Below are positions 52,729-62,705 of a DNA stretch of 64,000 nt, in pieces. Where the stretch lies: positions 434,001 to 498,000 of the forward strand of contig NZ_MASU01000013.1 in assembly GCF_003202235.1 (NCBI RefSeq), read 5' to 3'. The notes under the pieces are model-generated. The model was not told the origin of the DNA, did not search any database, and saw only the letters and a list, made by a program, of their open reading frames with translations. Source of the DNA: Prauserella flavalba. Lineage in GTDB: Bacteria > Actinomycetota > Actinomycetes > Mycobacteriales > Pseudonocardiaceae. Each line of letters starts with the position of its first letter. The first letter of the stretch is position 1. Position numbers and translations under genes: made by a program.

Positions 52729-53508
52729 GTGAAAAGGTTCGTGCGCAAGGTGGAAGTCATCCCCAGCCCCAACATCTGGTACCACGCCGACGCGTACGAA
52801 CTGGAGAACCACGCGCAGGACGTGGACGGGGAGATCTGGCGAGCTCTCGCGGAAGCGGTGTCGTGGCAGGGCCGCAGCGTGCTCGACATCGGGTGTGGTG
52901 ACGGCTTCCACCTCGCCAGGTTCGCGGAGACCGCGGCGTCGGTCGTCGGCGTCGAGCCGCATCCGCCGCTCGTGCGCCGCGCCGAGCGCAGGGTCGCCGG
53001 GCGCGACAACGTCGTGGTGCGAAGGGGAACCGCACAACGGATGCCGTTGCGAGACGCGTCGGTGGACGTGGTGCACGCGCGGACGGCGTACTTCTTCGGA
53101 CCCGGTTGCGAGCCCGGTTTGTCCGAAGCTGACCGAGTGCTGAAACCGGGCGGAACGCTCGTGATCGTCGATCTCGACGCCCGGCATTCGCCGTACGGCG
53201 ACTGGATGCTGGCGGATCTGCCGCACTACGATCCGGACAAAGTGGACGAATACTTCGCCGCGGCGGGATTCTCCTGCCGTCGCGTCGAGACGCGCTGGCG
53301 ATTTCCCGACCGTGCCGCCATGGAAGCGGTGTTGCGGATCGAGTTCAGTCCCAGGGTCGCCGAGCGGGCCGTCGAGGAGACGGCCCGCCGCAACACGGGC
53401 GTCGTGGGACCGCTGGAGCTTCCGGTGGGCTACCGCCTTCTGGTCCGCGGCAAGCCCACCGGGCTCGTTCACGCATCGTCGGCAGGGATTTCGCCGAGGA
53501 TGCCGTAG
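52729..53508 (+). CDS. Class I SAM-dependent methyltransferase
   Basis: A 259-residue methyltransferase. Motif I is SVLDIGCGDGFHLARFAE (residues about 46-63), the acidic loop is VVGVEPHPP, and motif IV/post is LKPGGTLVIVDLDARH. The N-terminal ENHAQDVDGEIWRAL resembles UbiE/type 11 methyltransferases. Substrate unknown. It overlaps the convergent PadR gene by 40 bp. Confidence 0.82.
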   Translation: MKRFVRKVEVIPSPNIWYHADAYELENHAQDVDGEIWRALAEAVSWQGRSVLDIGCGDGFHLARFAETAASVVGVEPHPPLVRRAERRVAGRDNVVVRRGTAQRMPLRDASVDVVHARTAYFFGPGCEPGLSEADRVLKPGGTLVIVDLDARHSPYGDWMLADLPHYDPDKVDEYFAAAGFSCRRVETRWRFPDRAAMEAVLRIEFSPRVAERAVEETARRNTGVVGPLELPVGYRLLVRGKPTGLVHASSAGISPRMP

Positions 53509-54065
53509 AGGGCGCGCCGCGACTCGTTGATCACCTCGACCGCCCTGGCCTTCTGCTCGCTCGAGGCGACCAGTGAAACCTGGTGCATGGCACCCATCAG
53601 CGCGCCGGATGCCTCGCGCAACTTGACCTCGTTCGGATCCGCGCCCTCCGCGAAGTGTTCCCACGGCGGGGTGTCCAGCTTCTCCGCGGCCGCGCGGCCC
53701 TCGTCGGTGAGTTCGAAGAGGCGCTTGCCGCCGTCCTCGCTGCTGCGCACGAGACCCTCGTCGGCGAGCAGCTGCAACGTGGGGTAGACGGACCCGGGGC
53801 TCGGGCGCCAGAACCCGCCGCTGCGTTCGCCGATCTCGCCGATGATCTCGTAGCCGTGGCGAGGCTGCTCGGCCAGCAGGGCGAGGATCGCCGAACGGAC
53901 GTCGCCGCGCCGTCCTCGCCTGCCGGGGCCTCCCGGCCTCGGGTGCGGGCGACCGCGCCTGCCAGGGCCGAAGCCGGGAGGGAAGTCGCCGAACGGGCCG
54001 CGGCCGCGGGGGCCGAAGGCGGGCCTGCCGTGTTCGTGGGCGAAGTGGTGCCTTTCGTGTCTCAT
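53469..54065 (-). CDS. PadR-family regulator with His/Arg/Gly-rich N-terminus
   Basis: A 198-residue protein. Residues about 55-125 are the PadR winged helix ([39 protein letters not shown]). The C-terminal 60 residues form the dimerisation helix. The first 54 residues are low complexity with His at 3, 6, 7, 10 and 12 and then repeated Gly/Pro/Arg, a possible metal-binding or disordered tail. A CGATATATCG palindrome lies 39 bp upstream of its start. Targets are unknown; the convergent methyltransferase and the divergent rlmN are adjacent. Confidence 0.85.
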   Translation of the reverse strand: MRHERHHFAHEHGRPAFGPRGRGPFGDFPPGFGPGRRGRPHPRPGGPGRRGRRGDVRSAILALLAEQPRHGYEIIGEIGERSGGFWRPSPGSVYPTLQLLADEGLVRSSEDGGKRLFELTDEGRAAAEKLDTPPWEHFAEGADPNEVKLREASGALMGAMHQVSLVASSEQKARAVEVINESRRALYGILGEIPADDA

Positions 54066-54104
54066 GATGCCGATCCTTTCTTCCGAGCTATCTCGACACG
54101 TTCA

Positions 54105-54114
54105 CGATATATCG
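54105..54114. promoter_or_regulatory. Palindrome CGATATATCG upstream of the PadR gene
   Basis: A perfect 10-bp AT-centred palindrome in the divergent padR-rlmN region. PadR repressors usually recognise AT-rich dyads in their own promoters; the assignment is positional. Confidence 0.35.
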
Positions 54115-54162
54115 GAAACAGTCGGACGGCAAGGATCGGGTTCATGGGACAATAGGGGCCCT

Positions 54163-55269
54163 ATGACTGCCCTCCCCCTTGTTTTCGACGCGCCTCGCCG
54201 TGGCCTGCCCCAGCAGCACCTCGCCGACCTGACCGTCGCCGAGCGTGCCGAGGCCGTCGCCGCGCTCGGCGAGAAGCCCTTTCGCGCCAAGCAGCTGTCG
54301 AACCACTACTTCTCCCGGCTGACCGTCGACCCGGAGACGATGACAGACATCCCGGCGGCCTCGCGGCAGCGGCTGGTCGACGAGCTGATGCCGTCGCTGC
54401 TCACGGAGGTCCGCGCCCTGGGCTGCGACGACGGGACGACGCGCAAGACACTGTGGCGCGCGCACGACGGCACGCTGCTCGAGAGCGTGCTGATGCGCTA
54501 CCCGGACCGGGCCACGCTGTGCATCTCCAGCCAGGCGGGGTGCGGGATGGCGTGTCCGTTCTGCGCGACCGGCCAGGGCGGGCTCGACCGCAACCTCTCG
54601 ACGGCCGAGATCGTCGACCAGGTGCGCGCGGCGGCGGCGGTGATGCGGGACGGGCTGATGCCCGGCGGGCCCGGTCGGCTGTCGAACATCGTGTTCATGG
54701 GCATGGGGGAGCCGCTCGCGAACTACAACCGGGTGCTGGCGGCCGTGCGCAGGATCACGGACCCGGCTCCGGCGGGACTGGGCATCTCGCAGCGTTCGGT
54801 GACGGTGTCCACGGTGGGGCTCGCGCCGGCGATCAGGAAACTCGCGGACGAGAAGCTGCAGGTGCGGCTGGCCGTGTCGTTGCACACGCCGGACGACGAA
54901 CTGCGCGACACGCTGGTGCCGGTGAACAACCGGTGGCCGGTGTCGGAGGTGCTGGAGGCGGCGCGGTACTACGCGGACTCGACGGGGCGGCGGGTGTCGA
55001 TCGAGTACGCGCTGATCCGGGACGTCAACGACCAGCCGTGGCGGGCCGACCTGCTGGCGTCGCGGCTGAGGGAGCACCTCGGCCAGCTCGTACACGTCAA
55101 CGTGATCCCGCTGAACCCGACGCCGGGCAGCAAGTGGGACGCCTCGCCGAAGCCGGTGGAGCGCGAGTTCGTGCGCCGGGTCAACGCCGGGGGAGTGGCG
55201 TGCACGGTGCGGGACACCCGTGGACAGGAAATCGCCGCCGCGTGCGGACAGCTCGCGGCGGAAGGCTGA
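54163..55269 (+). CDS. rlmN: Dual-specificity RNA methyltransferase RlmN
   Basis: A 368-residue radical-SAM enzyme methylating A2503 of 23S rRNA and A37 of some tRNAs. The cluster-binding motif is [18 protein letters not shown] (CxxxCxxC); further marks are [36 protein letters not shown] and the C-terminal Cys in [22 protein letters not shown] hexamer 9 bases before the ATG suggests a leaderless start. Same neighbourhood as in mycobacteria. Confidence 0.96.
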   Translation: MTALPLVFDAPRRGLPQQHLADLTVAERAEAVAALGEKPFRAKQLSNHYFSRLTVDPETMTDIPAASRQRLVDELMPSLLTEVRALGCDDGTTRKTLWRAHDGTLLESVLMRYPDRATLCISSQAGCGMACPFCATGQGGLDRNLSTAEIVDQVRAAAAVMRDGLMPGGPGRLSNIVFMGMGEPLANYNRVLAAVRRITDPAPAGLGISQRSVTVSTVGLAPAIRKLADEKLQVRLAVSLHTPDDELRDTLVPVNNRWPVSEVLEAARYYADSTGRRVSIEYALIRDVNDQPWRADLLASRLREHLGQLVHVNVIPLNPTPGSKWDASPKPVEREFVRRVNAGGVACTVRDTRGQEIAAACGQLAAEG

Positions 55270-55346
55270 CCTCCACCTCGCCCGGCGCCCTCGGTTCCGG
55301 AGCGGGAAGACCTGCGCCAGGCCCGGCAGCGGGTCCGTCAGGAAGA

Positions 55347-55373
55347 GGTGCGCCGAGCAGGGCCCGGCGCACC
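55347..55373. terminator. Hairpin between rlmN and the convergent DUF2631 gene
   Basis: GGTGCGCCG (55347-55355) pairs perfectly with CGGCGCACC (55365-55373) around a 9-base loop. It lies in the 109-bp space between two convergent stops and could serve both directions. Confidence 0.5.
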
Positions 55374-55378
55374 GTGAG

Positions 55379-55639
55379 TCAGCGGCGCCAGGCGGCGCGG
55401 CGGCGGCGCATGTCCAGCACCAGCCCGAACGCGACCGCGATGGCCAGGCCGACCAGCCACACGTTCTCGGTGTTGTTCTCGTGGTTGCCGATCAGCATGA
55501 TCAGCAGCGCGAACACGGTGAACCAGCCCGCGAACCGCGTGGCCTTCGGGAAGCCGCCGTGCCAGCCCCACTCCGCCGACGGCTCGTCGCGGGGGTCGAC
55601 CTCGGTTCCGCTGCGCTTCTCGATCGCCTTGCCTGCCAC
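55379..55639 (-). CDS. DUF2631 small membrane protein
   Basis: An 86-residue protein with a charged N-terminus ([20 protein letters not shown]), two hydrophobic segments ([38 protein letters not shown]) and a basic tail. This matches the actinobacterial DUF2631 family found between rlmN and dxr in mycobacteria. The second in-frame GTG (55639) is preferred because GAGGAG is well spaced from it. Function unknown. Confidence 0.85.
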   Translation of the reverse strand: MAGKAIEKRSGTEVDPRDEPSAEWGWHGGFPKATRFAGWFTVFALLIMLIGNHENNTENVWLVGLAIAVAFGLVLDMRRRRAAWRR

Positions 55640-55728
55640 GATCACTCCTCACCTGCCATCACATGCGCTCCGATGATCCCACATGCCTGCCGTCCGGCCG
55701 CGAGGGCCGTCCGCGAGAATGGTCACCG

Positions 55729-56934
55729 ATGAACGATCCACGCAGCGTGCTCGTCCTCGGCTCGACGGGTTCGATCGGCACCCAGGCGCTCGACGTCGCC
55801 GCGCGCAACCCCGGCCTCTTCCGTGTCGCCGGGCTCGCGGCGGGCGGCTCCGATCCGGGGGCGCTGGCCGCGCAGGTGATCGCCCACCAGGCCGAGGCGG
55901 TGGCCGTGACCAGGCCGACCGCGATGGAGGACCTGCAGCTCGCGCTGTACGCGGAGGCCCAGCGGCGCGGCTACGCGCGGGGCGAGTTCCGGCTGCCGAG
56001 GATCTTCGCCGGGGCCGACGCGGTGCTCGAGCTGATCGCCGCCGTGCCCGTCGACGTCGTGCTCAACGGCATGCCAGGCTCGCAGGGGCTCGCGCCGACA
56101 CTGAAGGCGCTCGAGACCGGCGCGTCGCTCGCGCTCGCCAACAAGGAGTCGCTCATCGCGGGCGGGCCGCTGGTGCTGCGGGCCGCGAAACCCGGGCAGA
56201 TCGTGCCCGTCGACTCCGAGCACTCCGCGCTCGCGCAGGCACTGCGCGGCGGCGGCGCCGACGAGGTCGAACGGCTCGTGCTCACCGCGTCAGGGGGGCC
56301 GTTCCGGGGCAGGACCCGGGAACAGCTCGAAGGCGTCACGGTCGAGGACGCACTCAAGCACCCCACGTGGGCGATGGGCCCGCTCGTGACGATCAACTCG
56401 GCGACGCTGGTCAACAAGGGGCTCGAGCTGATCGAGGCCCACCTGCTGTTCGACATCCCCTGTGACCGGATCGACGTCGCCGTGCACCCGCAGTCGGTCG
56501 TGCACTCGATGGTCACGTTCGTGGACGGCTCCACGCTGGCGCAGGCCAGCCCTCCCGACATGCGGCTGCCCATCGCGCTGGCGCTGAACTGGCCCCGCCG
56601 CGTGCCCGGCGCCGCCGCCGCGTGCCGCTGGGACACGGCGACGGCGTGGACGTTCGAGCCGCTCGACGACGAGGCGTTCCCCGCCGTCGAGCTGGCCAGG
56701 CACGTCGGCACGGAGGGCGGCTGCCTGCCCGCGGTGTTCAACGCCGCGAACGAGCAGCTCGTCGAGGGATTCCTGGCGGGGAACACCAGCTTCACGTCCA
56801 TCGTGGACACTGTCAGCATGGTGGTCGAGGCGGCCGGCGAGTGGGGTCGCGAACCCCGCGATGCCGAGGACGTCTTCGCCGCGGAACGGTGGGCGCGCGA
56901 ACGCGCTCGGGCAATCAGCACTGGAGGGAAGTAG
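55729..56934 (+). CDS. dxr: 1-deoxy-D-xylulose-5-phosphate reductoisomerase
   Basis: A 401-residue NADPH enzyme of the MEP isoprenoid pathway: [17 protein letters not shown] (NADPH site), [27 protein letters not shown] (metal ligands), [36 protein letters not shown] and [20 protein letters not shown] eight bases before the ATG may be the -10 of a leaderless mRNA. The next genes, rip1 and ispG, follow in order; dxr and ispG are in the same pathway. Confidence 0.96.
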   Translation: MNDPRSVLVLGSTGSIGTQALDVAARNPGLFRVAGLAAGGSDPGALAAQVIAHQAEAVAVTRPTAMEDLQLALYAEAQRRGYARGEFRLPRIFAGADAVLELIAAVPVDVVLNGMPGSQGLAPTLKALETGASLALANKESLIAGGPLVLRAAKPGQIVPVDSEHSALAQALRGGGADEVERLVLTASGGPFRGRTREQLEGVTVEDALKHPTWAMGPLVTINSATLVNKGLELIEAHLLFDIPCDRIDVAVHPQSVVHSMVTFVDGSTLAQASPPDMRLPIALALNWPRRVPGAAAACRWDTATAWTFEPLDDEAFPAVELARHVGTEGGCLPAVFNAANEQLVEGFLAGNTSFTSIVDTVSMVVEAAGEWGREPRDAEDVFAAERWARERARAISTGGK

Positions 56935-56937
56935 CGC

Positions 56938-58143
56938 GTGCTCGTCTACATCCTGGGAGTCGCGCTCTTCGCGCTCGGCATCTGCGTGTCGGTCGCCCTG
57001 CACGAGGCGGGGCACATGCTCACCGCGAAGGCCTTCGGCATGAAGGTCAGGCGGTACTTCGTGGGCTTCGGGCCCACGATCTTCTCGTTCCGCAGGGGCG
57101 AGACGGAGTACGGCCTCAAGGCCATCCCGCTCGGCGGCTTCTGCGACATCGCGGGCATGACCGCGCTCGACGAGGTCACACCCGACGAGGCGCCGCGCGC
57201 GATGTACCGCTTCAAGACCTGGAAGCGCACCGTGGTGCTGGCCGCGGGTTCGTTCACGCACTTCGTGCTGGGCTTCATCGTGCTGTACCTGATGGCGATC
57301 ACGATGGGCCTGCCGAACCTCACCAACAAGCCGGTGGTCGACGAGGTCTCCCAGTGTGTGCGGGGCGGCACCACCGCGGAGGAGATCAACAACCCGGTGT
57401 GCCAGCCGGGCGACCCGGCCCCCGCGCTGGCGGCGGGCGTGCAGGCCGGCGACGAGATCGTGTCGGTCGGTGGCACGCCGACCCCGGAGTGGAGCGACCT
57501 GCTCGTCGCCGTGCAGGGTGCCTCGGGCCCCACCGAGGTCCAGGTGCTGCGCGACGGCGAGACCAGGACGCTGACCGTCGACGTCCCGAGGGTCACCAGG
57601 CCCGCCGACAACGGCGGCACCGAGCAGGTCGGGGCCATCGGCGTCGCGCCGGCGAGCCTGCTGCCGTACGGGCCGGTCGCCGCGCTCGGCGGTTCGCTGA
57701 GCTTCACCGGCGACATGCTGGTGGAGACCTGGAACCGGCTGCTGGAGTTCCCCGAGCGCATCCCCGCCGTGGTCGAGGCGATCTTCGGCGGCGAGCGCGA
57801 CCCGAACACCCCGGTCAGCGTGGTGGGCGCGAGCCGCATCGGCGGCGAGGCCGTGGAGCAGGGCCTGTGGGAGGTCTTCCTGTTCCTGCTCGCGAGCCTC
57901 AACTTCTTCGTCGGCATCTTCAACCTGCTGCCGCTGCTGCCGCTCGACGGCGGGCACATCGCGGTCACCTGGTACGAGCGCGTGCGTGACTGGTTGCGCA
58001 AGCTGCGCGGCAAGGTGCCGGGTGGTCCGGTCGACTACACCAAGCTCAATGCCGTGACGGCGGTCATCGTCGTCATCGGAGGTGCTGTCGTGTTGCTCAC
58101 GGTGACCGCCGACATCGTCAATCCGATCCGGCTCTCACCGTGA
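56938..58143 (+). CDS. Site-2 protease (M50 family, Rip1/RseP)
   Basis: A 401-residue intramembrane zinc metalloprotease that cleaves anti-sigma factors. Zinc motifs are HEAGHML in the first TM helix and LLPLDGGHIA near the C-terminus; a PDZ domain (residues about 150-220: ALAAGVQAGDEIVSVGGTP) lies between. The FGPTIFSFRRGETEYGLKAI stretch is a family mark. GTG start 3 bp after dxr, as in Mycobacterium (Rip1). Confidence 0.94.
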   Translation: MLVYILGVALFALGICVSVALHEAGHMLTAKAFGMKVRRYFVGFGPTIFSFRRGETEYGLKAIPLGGFCDIAGMTALDEVTPDEAPRAMYRFKTWKRTVVLAAGSFTHFVLGFIVLYLMAITMGLPNLTNKPVVDEVSQCVRGGTTAEEINNPVCQPGDPAPALAAGVQAGDEIVSVGGTPTPEWSDLLVAVQGASGPTEVQVLRDGETRTLTVDVPRVTRPADNGGTEQVGAIGVAPASLLPYGPVAALGGSLSFTGDMLVETWNRLLEFPERIPAVVEAIFGGERDPNTPVSVVGASRIGGEAVEQGLWEVFLFLLASLNFFVGIFNLLPLLPLDGGHIAVTWYERVRDWLRKLRGKVPGGPVDYTKLNAVTAVIVVIGGAVVLLTVTADIVNPIRLSP

Positions 58144-58147
58144 CGGG

Positions 58148-58177
58148 GCAGGGGTTCGCCCGCCGGTGAACCCCTGC
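58148..58177 (+). terminator. Terminator-type hairpin after the site-2 protease gene
   Basis: GCAGGGGTTC pairs perfectly with GAACCCCTGC around a 10-base loop, 4 bp after the stop. It separates dxr-rip1 from ispG, which is 120 bp further on. Confidence 0.7.
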
Positions 58178-58297
58178 TGTGACCGTCCCCGCGTTCTCCG
58201 TGCTCACCGTCACGGTGGACGCTGTTCACCCCATCCCGGAGACACGCTGACGTATCGTTGATGCCGACGCGTTCGTAGACCGTTTGCAGAGGATTCG

Positions 58298-59443
58298 ATG
58301 ACCGTCGATCTGGGCCTGCCGGCCACCCCGCCCCCCGTGCTCTCCGAACGCCGCAAGACCCGCCAGCTCCAGGTAGGCACCGTCGGCGTCGGCAGCGAGC
58401 ACCCCATCTCCGTGCAGTCGATGACCACCACCGTCACCGCCGACGTCAACGCGACCCTCCAGCAGATCGCCGAGCTGACCGCCGCGGGCTGCGACATCGT
58501 GCGCGTGGCCTGCCCGAGCGCCGACGACGCCGAGGCGTTGCCCGCGATCGCGCAGAAGTCGAAGATCCCCGTGATCGCCGACATCCACTTCCAGCCCAAG
58601 TACGTGTTCGCCGCGATCGAGGCCGGCTGCGCGGCGGTGCGCGTGAACCCCGGCAACATCAAGAAGTTCGACGACAAGGTCGCCGAGATCGCTCGCGCGG
58701 CGAAGGACCACGGCACCCCGATCCGTATCGGCGTCAACGCCGGTTCGCTCGACAAGCGGCTGATGGAGAAGTACGGCAAGGCCACGCCGGAGGCGCTCGC
58801 GGAGTCGGCGCTGTGGGAGGCGTCGCTGTTCGCCGAGCACGACTTCCACGACCTGAAGATCTCGGTCAAGCACAACGACCCCGTGGTCATGGTGCGGGCC
58901 TACGAGATCCTCGCCGAGCAGTGCGACTACCCGCTGCACCTCGGTGTCACCGAGGCCGGTCCCGCCTTCCAGGGCACCATCAAGTCGGCCGTCGCGTTCG
59001 GCGCGCTGCTGCGCCAGGGCATCGGCGACACCATCCGCGTGTCGCTGTCCGCGCCGCCGGTGGAGGAGGTCAAGGTCGGCACGCAGATCCTGCAGTCGCT
59101 GAACCTCCGGCCGCGCAAGCTGGAGATCGTCTCGTGCCCCTCGTGCGGGCGCGCGCAGGTGGACGTCTACAAGCTCGCCGACGAGGTCACCGCGGGCCTC
59201 GAGGGCATGGAGGTGCCGCTGCGCGTGGCCGTCATGGGCTGCGTCGTGAACGGCCCCGGCGAGGCACGCGAGGCCGACCTCGGCGTGGCGTCCGGCAACG
59301 GCAAGGGTCAGATCTTCGTCAAGGGCGAGGTGATCAAGACGGTGCCCGAGCACCAGATCGTCGAGACCCTCATCGAGGAGGCCATGCGCATCGCCGAGGA
59401 GTCGGGCGAGACCGGCGGCGAGCCGGTCGTCACGGTGAGCTGA
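58298..59443 (+). CDS. ispG: 4-hydroxy-3-methylbut-2-enyl-diphosphate synthase
   Basis: A 381-residue Fe4S4 enzyme converting MEcPP to HMBPP in the MEP pathway. It has the TIM-barrel start ([20 protein letters not shown]), [30 protein letters not shown], and the cluster ligands CPSCGR and [17 protein letters not shown] precedes the ATG. The next gene begins 5 bp after its stop. Confidence 0.96.
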   Translation: MTVDLGLPATPPPVLSERRKTRQLQVGTVGVGSEHPISVQSMTTTVTADVNATLQQIAELTAAGCDIVRVACPSADDAEALPAIAQKSKIPVIADIHFQPKYVFAAIEAGCAAVRVNPGNIKKFDDKVAEIARAAKDHGTPIRIGVNAGSLDKRLMEKYGKATPEALAESALWEASLFAEHDFHDLKISVKHNDPVVMVRAYEILAEQCDYPLHLGVTEAGPAFQGTIKSAVAFGALLRQGIGDTIRVSLSAPPVEEVKVGTQILQSLNLRPRKLEIVSCPSCGRAQVDVYKLADEVTAGLEGMEVPLRVAVMGCVVNGPGEAREADLGVASGNGKGQIFVKGEVIKTVPEHQIVETLIEEAMRIAEESGETGGEPVVTVS

Positions 59444-59448
59444 GGCCC

Positions 59449-60492
59449 GTGGCCTTCGAGCTGGGGGTCTACTCCTTCGGGGAGATCACCCCGGACCCGG
59501 TGACGGGCGCCGTGCCGACGGCGCGGCAGCGCCTGCGCGACTACCTGGAGCAGGCGGCCGTCGCCGACCAGGCGGGCCTGGACGTCTTCGCGATCGGAGA
59601 GCACCACCGCGGCGACTTCGCCGTCTCCGCGACGTCCGTGGTGCTCGCGGCGATGGCCGAGCGCACGGAACGGATCCGGCTCTCCAGCGCGGTCACCGTG
59701 CTCAGCTCGGAGGACCCGGTTCGGGTGTTCCAGCAGTACGCGACGCTGGACCTGCTCTCCGGCGGACGCGCGGAGATCATCGCGGGCAGAGGCTCGTACA
59801 TCGAGTCGTTCCCGCTCTTCGGCTACGACCTCGCCGACTACGACGCCCTGTTCGCCGAGAAGCTCGACCTGCTGCTGGCCCTGCGGGACCGGAACCCGGT
59901 GACGTGGTCGGGCCGGTTCCGCCCGGCGCTGCACGACGCCGATGTCGCACCTCGCCCGCTGCAGGAGAAGCTGCCCATCTGGGTCGCGGTCGGCGGCACG
60001 CCCGCGTCCGTGGTGCGCGCGGGCAGGCTCGGGCTGCCGCTAGCGCTGGCGATCATCGGCGGCCCGCTGGCCAGGTTCACGCCGTTCGCACAGCTGTACC
60101 GGCAGGCGGCGGAGGAGGCCGGGCACGACCCGGCGACGCTGCCGCTCGGCATCAACTCGCCCGGCTTCGTCGCGCCGACGAGCCAGTCCGCGCGGGACCT
60201 GTCGTACCCGTACTTCGACCGCGGCATGCTGGAGAACTTCCACGAGCGCGGGCACGGCTTCCACACCCCGCGCGACGCCTACGACGCCCAGTCGTCGCGG
60301 GCGGGCGCTCTGGTGGTGGGCAGCCCGCAGGAGATCATCGACAAGATCATGTACCAGCATGAGCTGTTCGGGCACCAGCGGCTGCTGATCCAGCTGGCCT
60401 TCGGTGGCGTGCCGCAGAAGGACACGCTGCGCGCCATCGAGCTGCTCGGCACCGAGGTCGCGCCCGTGGTCCGCCGCGAGCTCGGCGGCTAG
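59449..60492 (+). CDS. LLM-class flavin-dependent oxidoreductase
   Basis: A 347-residue luciferase-like monooxygenase: [57 protein letters not shown] and [18 protein letters not shown] are typical of the subgroup with conserved EHH. It would use FMNH2 (or F420) on an unidentified substrate. The GTG lies 5 bp after ispG with TGAGG upstream, so it may be cotranscribed. Confidence 0.87.
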   Translation: MAFELGVYSFGEITPDPVTGAVPTARQRLRDYLEQAAVADQAGLDVFAIGEHHRGDFAVSATSVVLAAMAERTERIRLSSAVTVLSSEDPVRVFQQYATLDLLSGGRAEIIAGRGSYIESFPLFGYDLADYDALFAEKLDLLLALRDRNPVTWSGRFRPALHDADVAPRPLQEKLPIWVAVGGTPASVVRAGRLGLPLALAIIGGPLARFTPFAQLYRQAAEEAGHDPATLPLGINSPGFVAPTSQSARDLSYPYFDRGMLENFHERGHGFHTPRDAYDAQSSRAGALVVGSPQEIIDKIMYQHELFGHQRLLIQLAFGGVPQKDTLRAIELLGTEVAPVVRRELGG

Positions 60493-60502
60493 GGTCGAAG
60501 GC

Positions 60503-61348
60503 ATGGGCCGCGACGACTTCGCCGTCCGGGCGCCTCATCCGGCGCTGCGGCCCCTCGTCACGCGCTACATCGGCTACTCCCAGCGGCAGAACACGCTGAC
60601 CGTCCACCGTGGACTGCCCAGCAGGCACGTGACGTTGATCATCAGCCTCGCCGAGCCGGTCCGCGTCGCCGGGATGCCGAGGCCCGACCAGGCCCCCGGC
60701 TCGTTCGCGGGACTCGTCGGCGGCATGCACACCGCACCCGCGCTGATCGAGCAGGACACCGTGCAGGCCGGGATACACCTGGAGCTCAACCCGCTCGGCA
60801 CCGACGCCCTGCTCGGCGTGCGGGCCGGGGATCTCTCCGGCTACGTCGTCGACCTGGCCGACCTCGGCTCGCCCGCGCTCGCGGCGCTGCCAGGGCGGCT
60901 CGCGTCCGAGCCCGGGTGGGAGAGCCGCTTCGACGTGCTCGACGAGGTGTTGCTCGGCAGGCTCGGCGACGTGTCCGAACCCGCACCGGAGATCAGCTGG
61001 GCGTGGCGCCGGATGATCGGAGCCGGGGGCACGCTGCGGGTCGACGCGCTGGCGCGCGAGGTCGGCTGGAGCAGGCGGCACTTCGGCGAGCGGTTCTCCC
61101 GCGAGCTGGGCCTTTCGCCGAAACAAGCGGGGCGAGTGCTGCGGTTCGAGCGCGCGGGCAGGCTGCTGAGGACGGGCCATCGCGGAGGGCTCGCCGAGCT
61201 GGCCGTGCGCTGCGGCTACCACGACCAGGCCCACCTGACCAACGAATGGCGGGCCCTCGCGGGCTGCCCGCCGGGCGCGTGGATCGCCGAGGAGCTCCCA
61301 TTTCTGCAATACGAGCCGGGGGAGCCCGGCGCAGACTCGGGGGCATGA
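60503..61348 (+). CDS. AraC-family transcriptional regulator
   Basis: A 281-residue regulator. The C-terminal double HTH is RVDALAREVGWSRRHFGERF, SRELGLSPKQAGRVLRFERA and LAELAVRCGYHDQAHLTNEW; the N-terminal 150 residues are the variable sensor (DUF6597-like). It overlaps the next VOC gene at ATGA, so the VOC protein is a likely target or partner. The inducer is unknown. Confidence 0.88.
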   Translation: MGRDDFAVRAPHPALRPLVTRYIGYSQRQNTLTVHRGLPSRHVTLIISLAEPVRVAGMPRPDQAPGSFAGLVGGMHTAPALIEQDTVQAGIHLELNPLGTDALLGVRAGDLSGYVVDLADLGSPALAALPGRLASEPGWESRFDVLDEVLLGRLGDVSEPAPEISWAWRRMIGAGGTLRVDALAREVGWSRRHFGERFSRELGLSPKQAGRVLRFERAGRLLRTGHRGGLAELAVRCGYHDQAHLTNEWRALAGCPPGAWIAEELPFLQYEPGEPGADSGA

Positions 61349-61737
61349 ACAACCCAGGAGTCTGGCCGGCATTGCTGTACGACGACGCCGAAGCGGCCCG
61401 GCGTTTTCTCGTCGAGGTGTTCGGGTTCACCGAGGCCCTCGTGGTCCGCGGCGACGACGGCGCGACGATCGTCCACGCCGAGCTGCGGTGGCCCGAGGGC
61501 GGCGGCGTGATGCTCGGCACCCGCGGCCACGGGCACAAGGGTGTCGAGGAGCCGACCGCGCGGACCCAGTGGCTCTACGTGGTGACCGCCGACCCCGACG
61601 CCGTGTACCGGCGGGCGCTCGACGCGGGCGCGACGATCACCGAGAAGCCCTACGACACGGACTACGGCTCGCACAACGTCGGCATCGCCGACCCCGAGGG
61701 CAACGGGTGGACCTTCGGGACATATCGGGGCGCGTGA
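61345..61737 (+). CDS. Single-domain VOC/glyoxalase protein
   Basis: A 130-residue VOC module: WPALLYDDAEAARRFLVEVF, GGVMLGTRG, TADPDAVYRRALDAGATITE and VGIADPEGNGWTFGTYRG. Similar proteins paired with AraC regulators are often annotated as bleomycin-resistance-like or glyoxalase; real function unknown. Coupled to the AraC gene and followed by an intrinsic terminator. Confidence 0.85.
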   Translation: MNNPGVWPALLYDDAEAARRFLVEVFGFTEALVVRGDDGATIVHAELRWPEGGGVMLGTRGHGHKGVEEPTARTQWLYVVTADPDAVYRRALDAGATITEKPYDTDYGSHNVGIADPEGNGWTFGTYRGA

Positions 61738-61745
61738 TCGTCTTT

Positions 61746-61771
61746 CCGGAGCCGTCCGGGGGTTCTTTTTT
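61746..61771 (+). terminator. Intrinsic terminator with T-run after the VOC gene
   Basis: CCGGA-gccg-TCCGG, then GGGG and TTCTTTTTT ending at 61771. This is the only clear hairpin plus T-tract I saw in the window and is unusual for such a GC-rich genome. Confidence 0.6.
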
Positions 61772-61804
61772 CCGTTCGGGCGCGGCATCTGGCAGGCTGA
61801 AGGC

Positions 61805-62659
61805 GTGTTGCGGCTTGCAGGTGCGCGGCTGCTCGATGACAAGGACTACCCGGCGGTCCGGGCCGCGCTCGCCGCGGACCCCGTGGGTAGCTGCATGGTC
61901 TCCGCGCGCGTCGAGGTGGCCGGGCTGGATCCTTGGCGGCTCGGTGGTGAGCTCTGGGGAGCGGACGGCCGGGCCGGCCGCTCCGGTGCGTTGCACGGTC
62001 TGTGCTTCTCCGGGCCGAACATGATCCCGCTGCGGGGCAACGCCGCGGCACTGCGGTCGTTCGCCGACCGGGCGCTGCGCAGGCAGCGCACGTGCTCCTC
62101 GCTCGTCGGCCCCTCCGAGCAGGTGCTGGGGCTGTGGGACGAACTGGCGGCCGAATGGGGTCCCGCACGTGAGATCCGGCAGGACCAGCCGCTGATGGCG
62201 CTCGACCGGCTCCCGACGGCGCCCGTCGACCGTGAGGTGCGGCCTGTGCGGCCCGATGAGCTCGACCGGTACCTGCCCGCGGCGATCGCGATGTTCATCG
62301 AGGAGGTCGGCGTCGACCCGCGCGCGGGCGACGGCGGCGCGAGCTACCGGGCGAGGGTCGCCGAACTGATCGCGGGGGGTCGCGCGTTCGCCCGGTTCGA
62401 GAACGGCGAGGTCGTGTTCAAGGCCGAGATCGGCGCGCTGTCGGAGACGGTGGGCCAGATCCAGGGCGTGTGGGTGCACCCCGACCGGCGCGGCCACGGC
62501 CTCGGCTCCGCCGGCACCGCCGCGGTCTCCGCACGGCTCGTCCGTGGCATGGGCCGGGTGGCGAGCCTGTACGTCAACTCGTTCAACTCGCCCGCGCTCG
62601 CCGCCTACCGCAAGATCGGGTTCCGGCAGGTCGGCCGGTACGCCACGGTGCTGTTCTGA
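61805..62659 (+). CDS. GNAT-family N-acetyltransferase (two-domain)
   Basis: A 284-residue protein with an N-terminal DUF4081-like region (residues about 1-130, with GLCFSGPNMIPL) and a C-terminal GNAT domain (QIQGVWVHPDRRGHGLGSAG is the acetyl-CoA loop; SLYVNSFNSPALAAYRKIGF follows). The same gene lies downstream of ispG in M. tuberculosis. Substrate unknown. GTG start at 61805. Confidence 0.88.
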   Translation: MLRLAGARLLDDKDYPAVRAALAADPVGSCMVSARVEVAGLDPWRLGGELWGADGRAGRSGALHGLCFSGPNMIPLRGNAAALRSFADRALRRQRTCSSLVGPSEQVLGLWDELAAEWGPAREIRQDQPLMALDRLPTAPVDREVRPVRPDELDRYLPAAIAMFIEEVGVDPRAGDGGASYRARVAELIAGGRAFARFENGEVVFKAEIGALSETVGQIQGVWVHPDRRGHGLGSAGTAAVSARLVRGMGRVASLYVNSFNSPALAAYRKIGFRQVGRYATVLF

Positions 62660-62691
62660 GTGTCGCGGGCGGACCCCGCCCGTTCGGTCTG

Positions 62692-62704
62692 CATACTGAT
62701 CAGT
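62692..62704 (+). promoter_or_regulatory. Putative -10 and palindrome before the PBP gene
   Basis: CATACT (62692-62697) is followed by the GTG start 8 bases later, and ACTGATCAGT (62695-62704) is a perfect 10-bp palindrome overlapping it and ending 1 bp before the start codon. It suggests a leaderless, possibly repressed start. Confidence 0.35.
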
Positions 62705-62705
62705 C

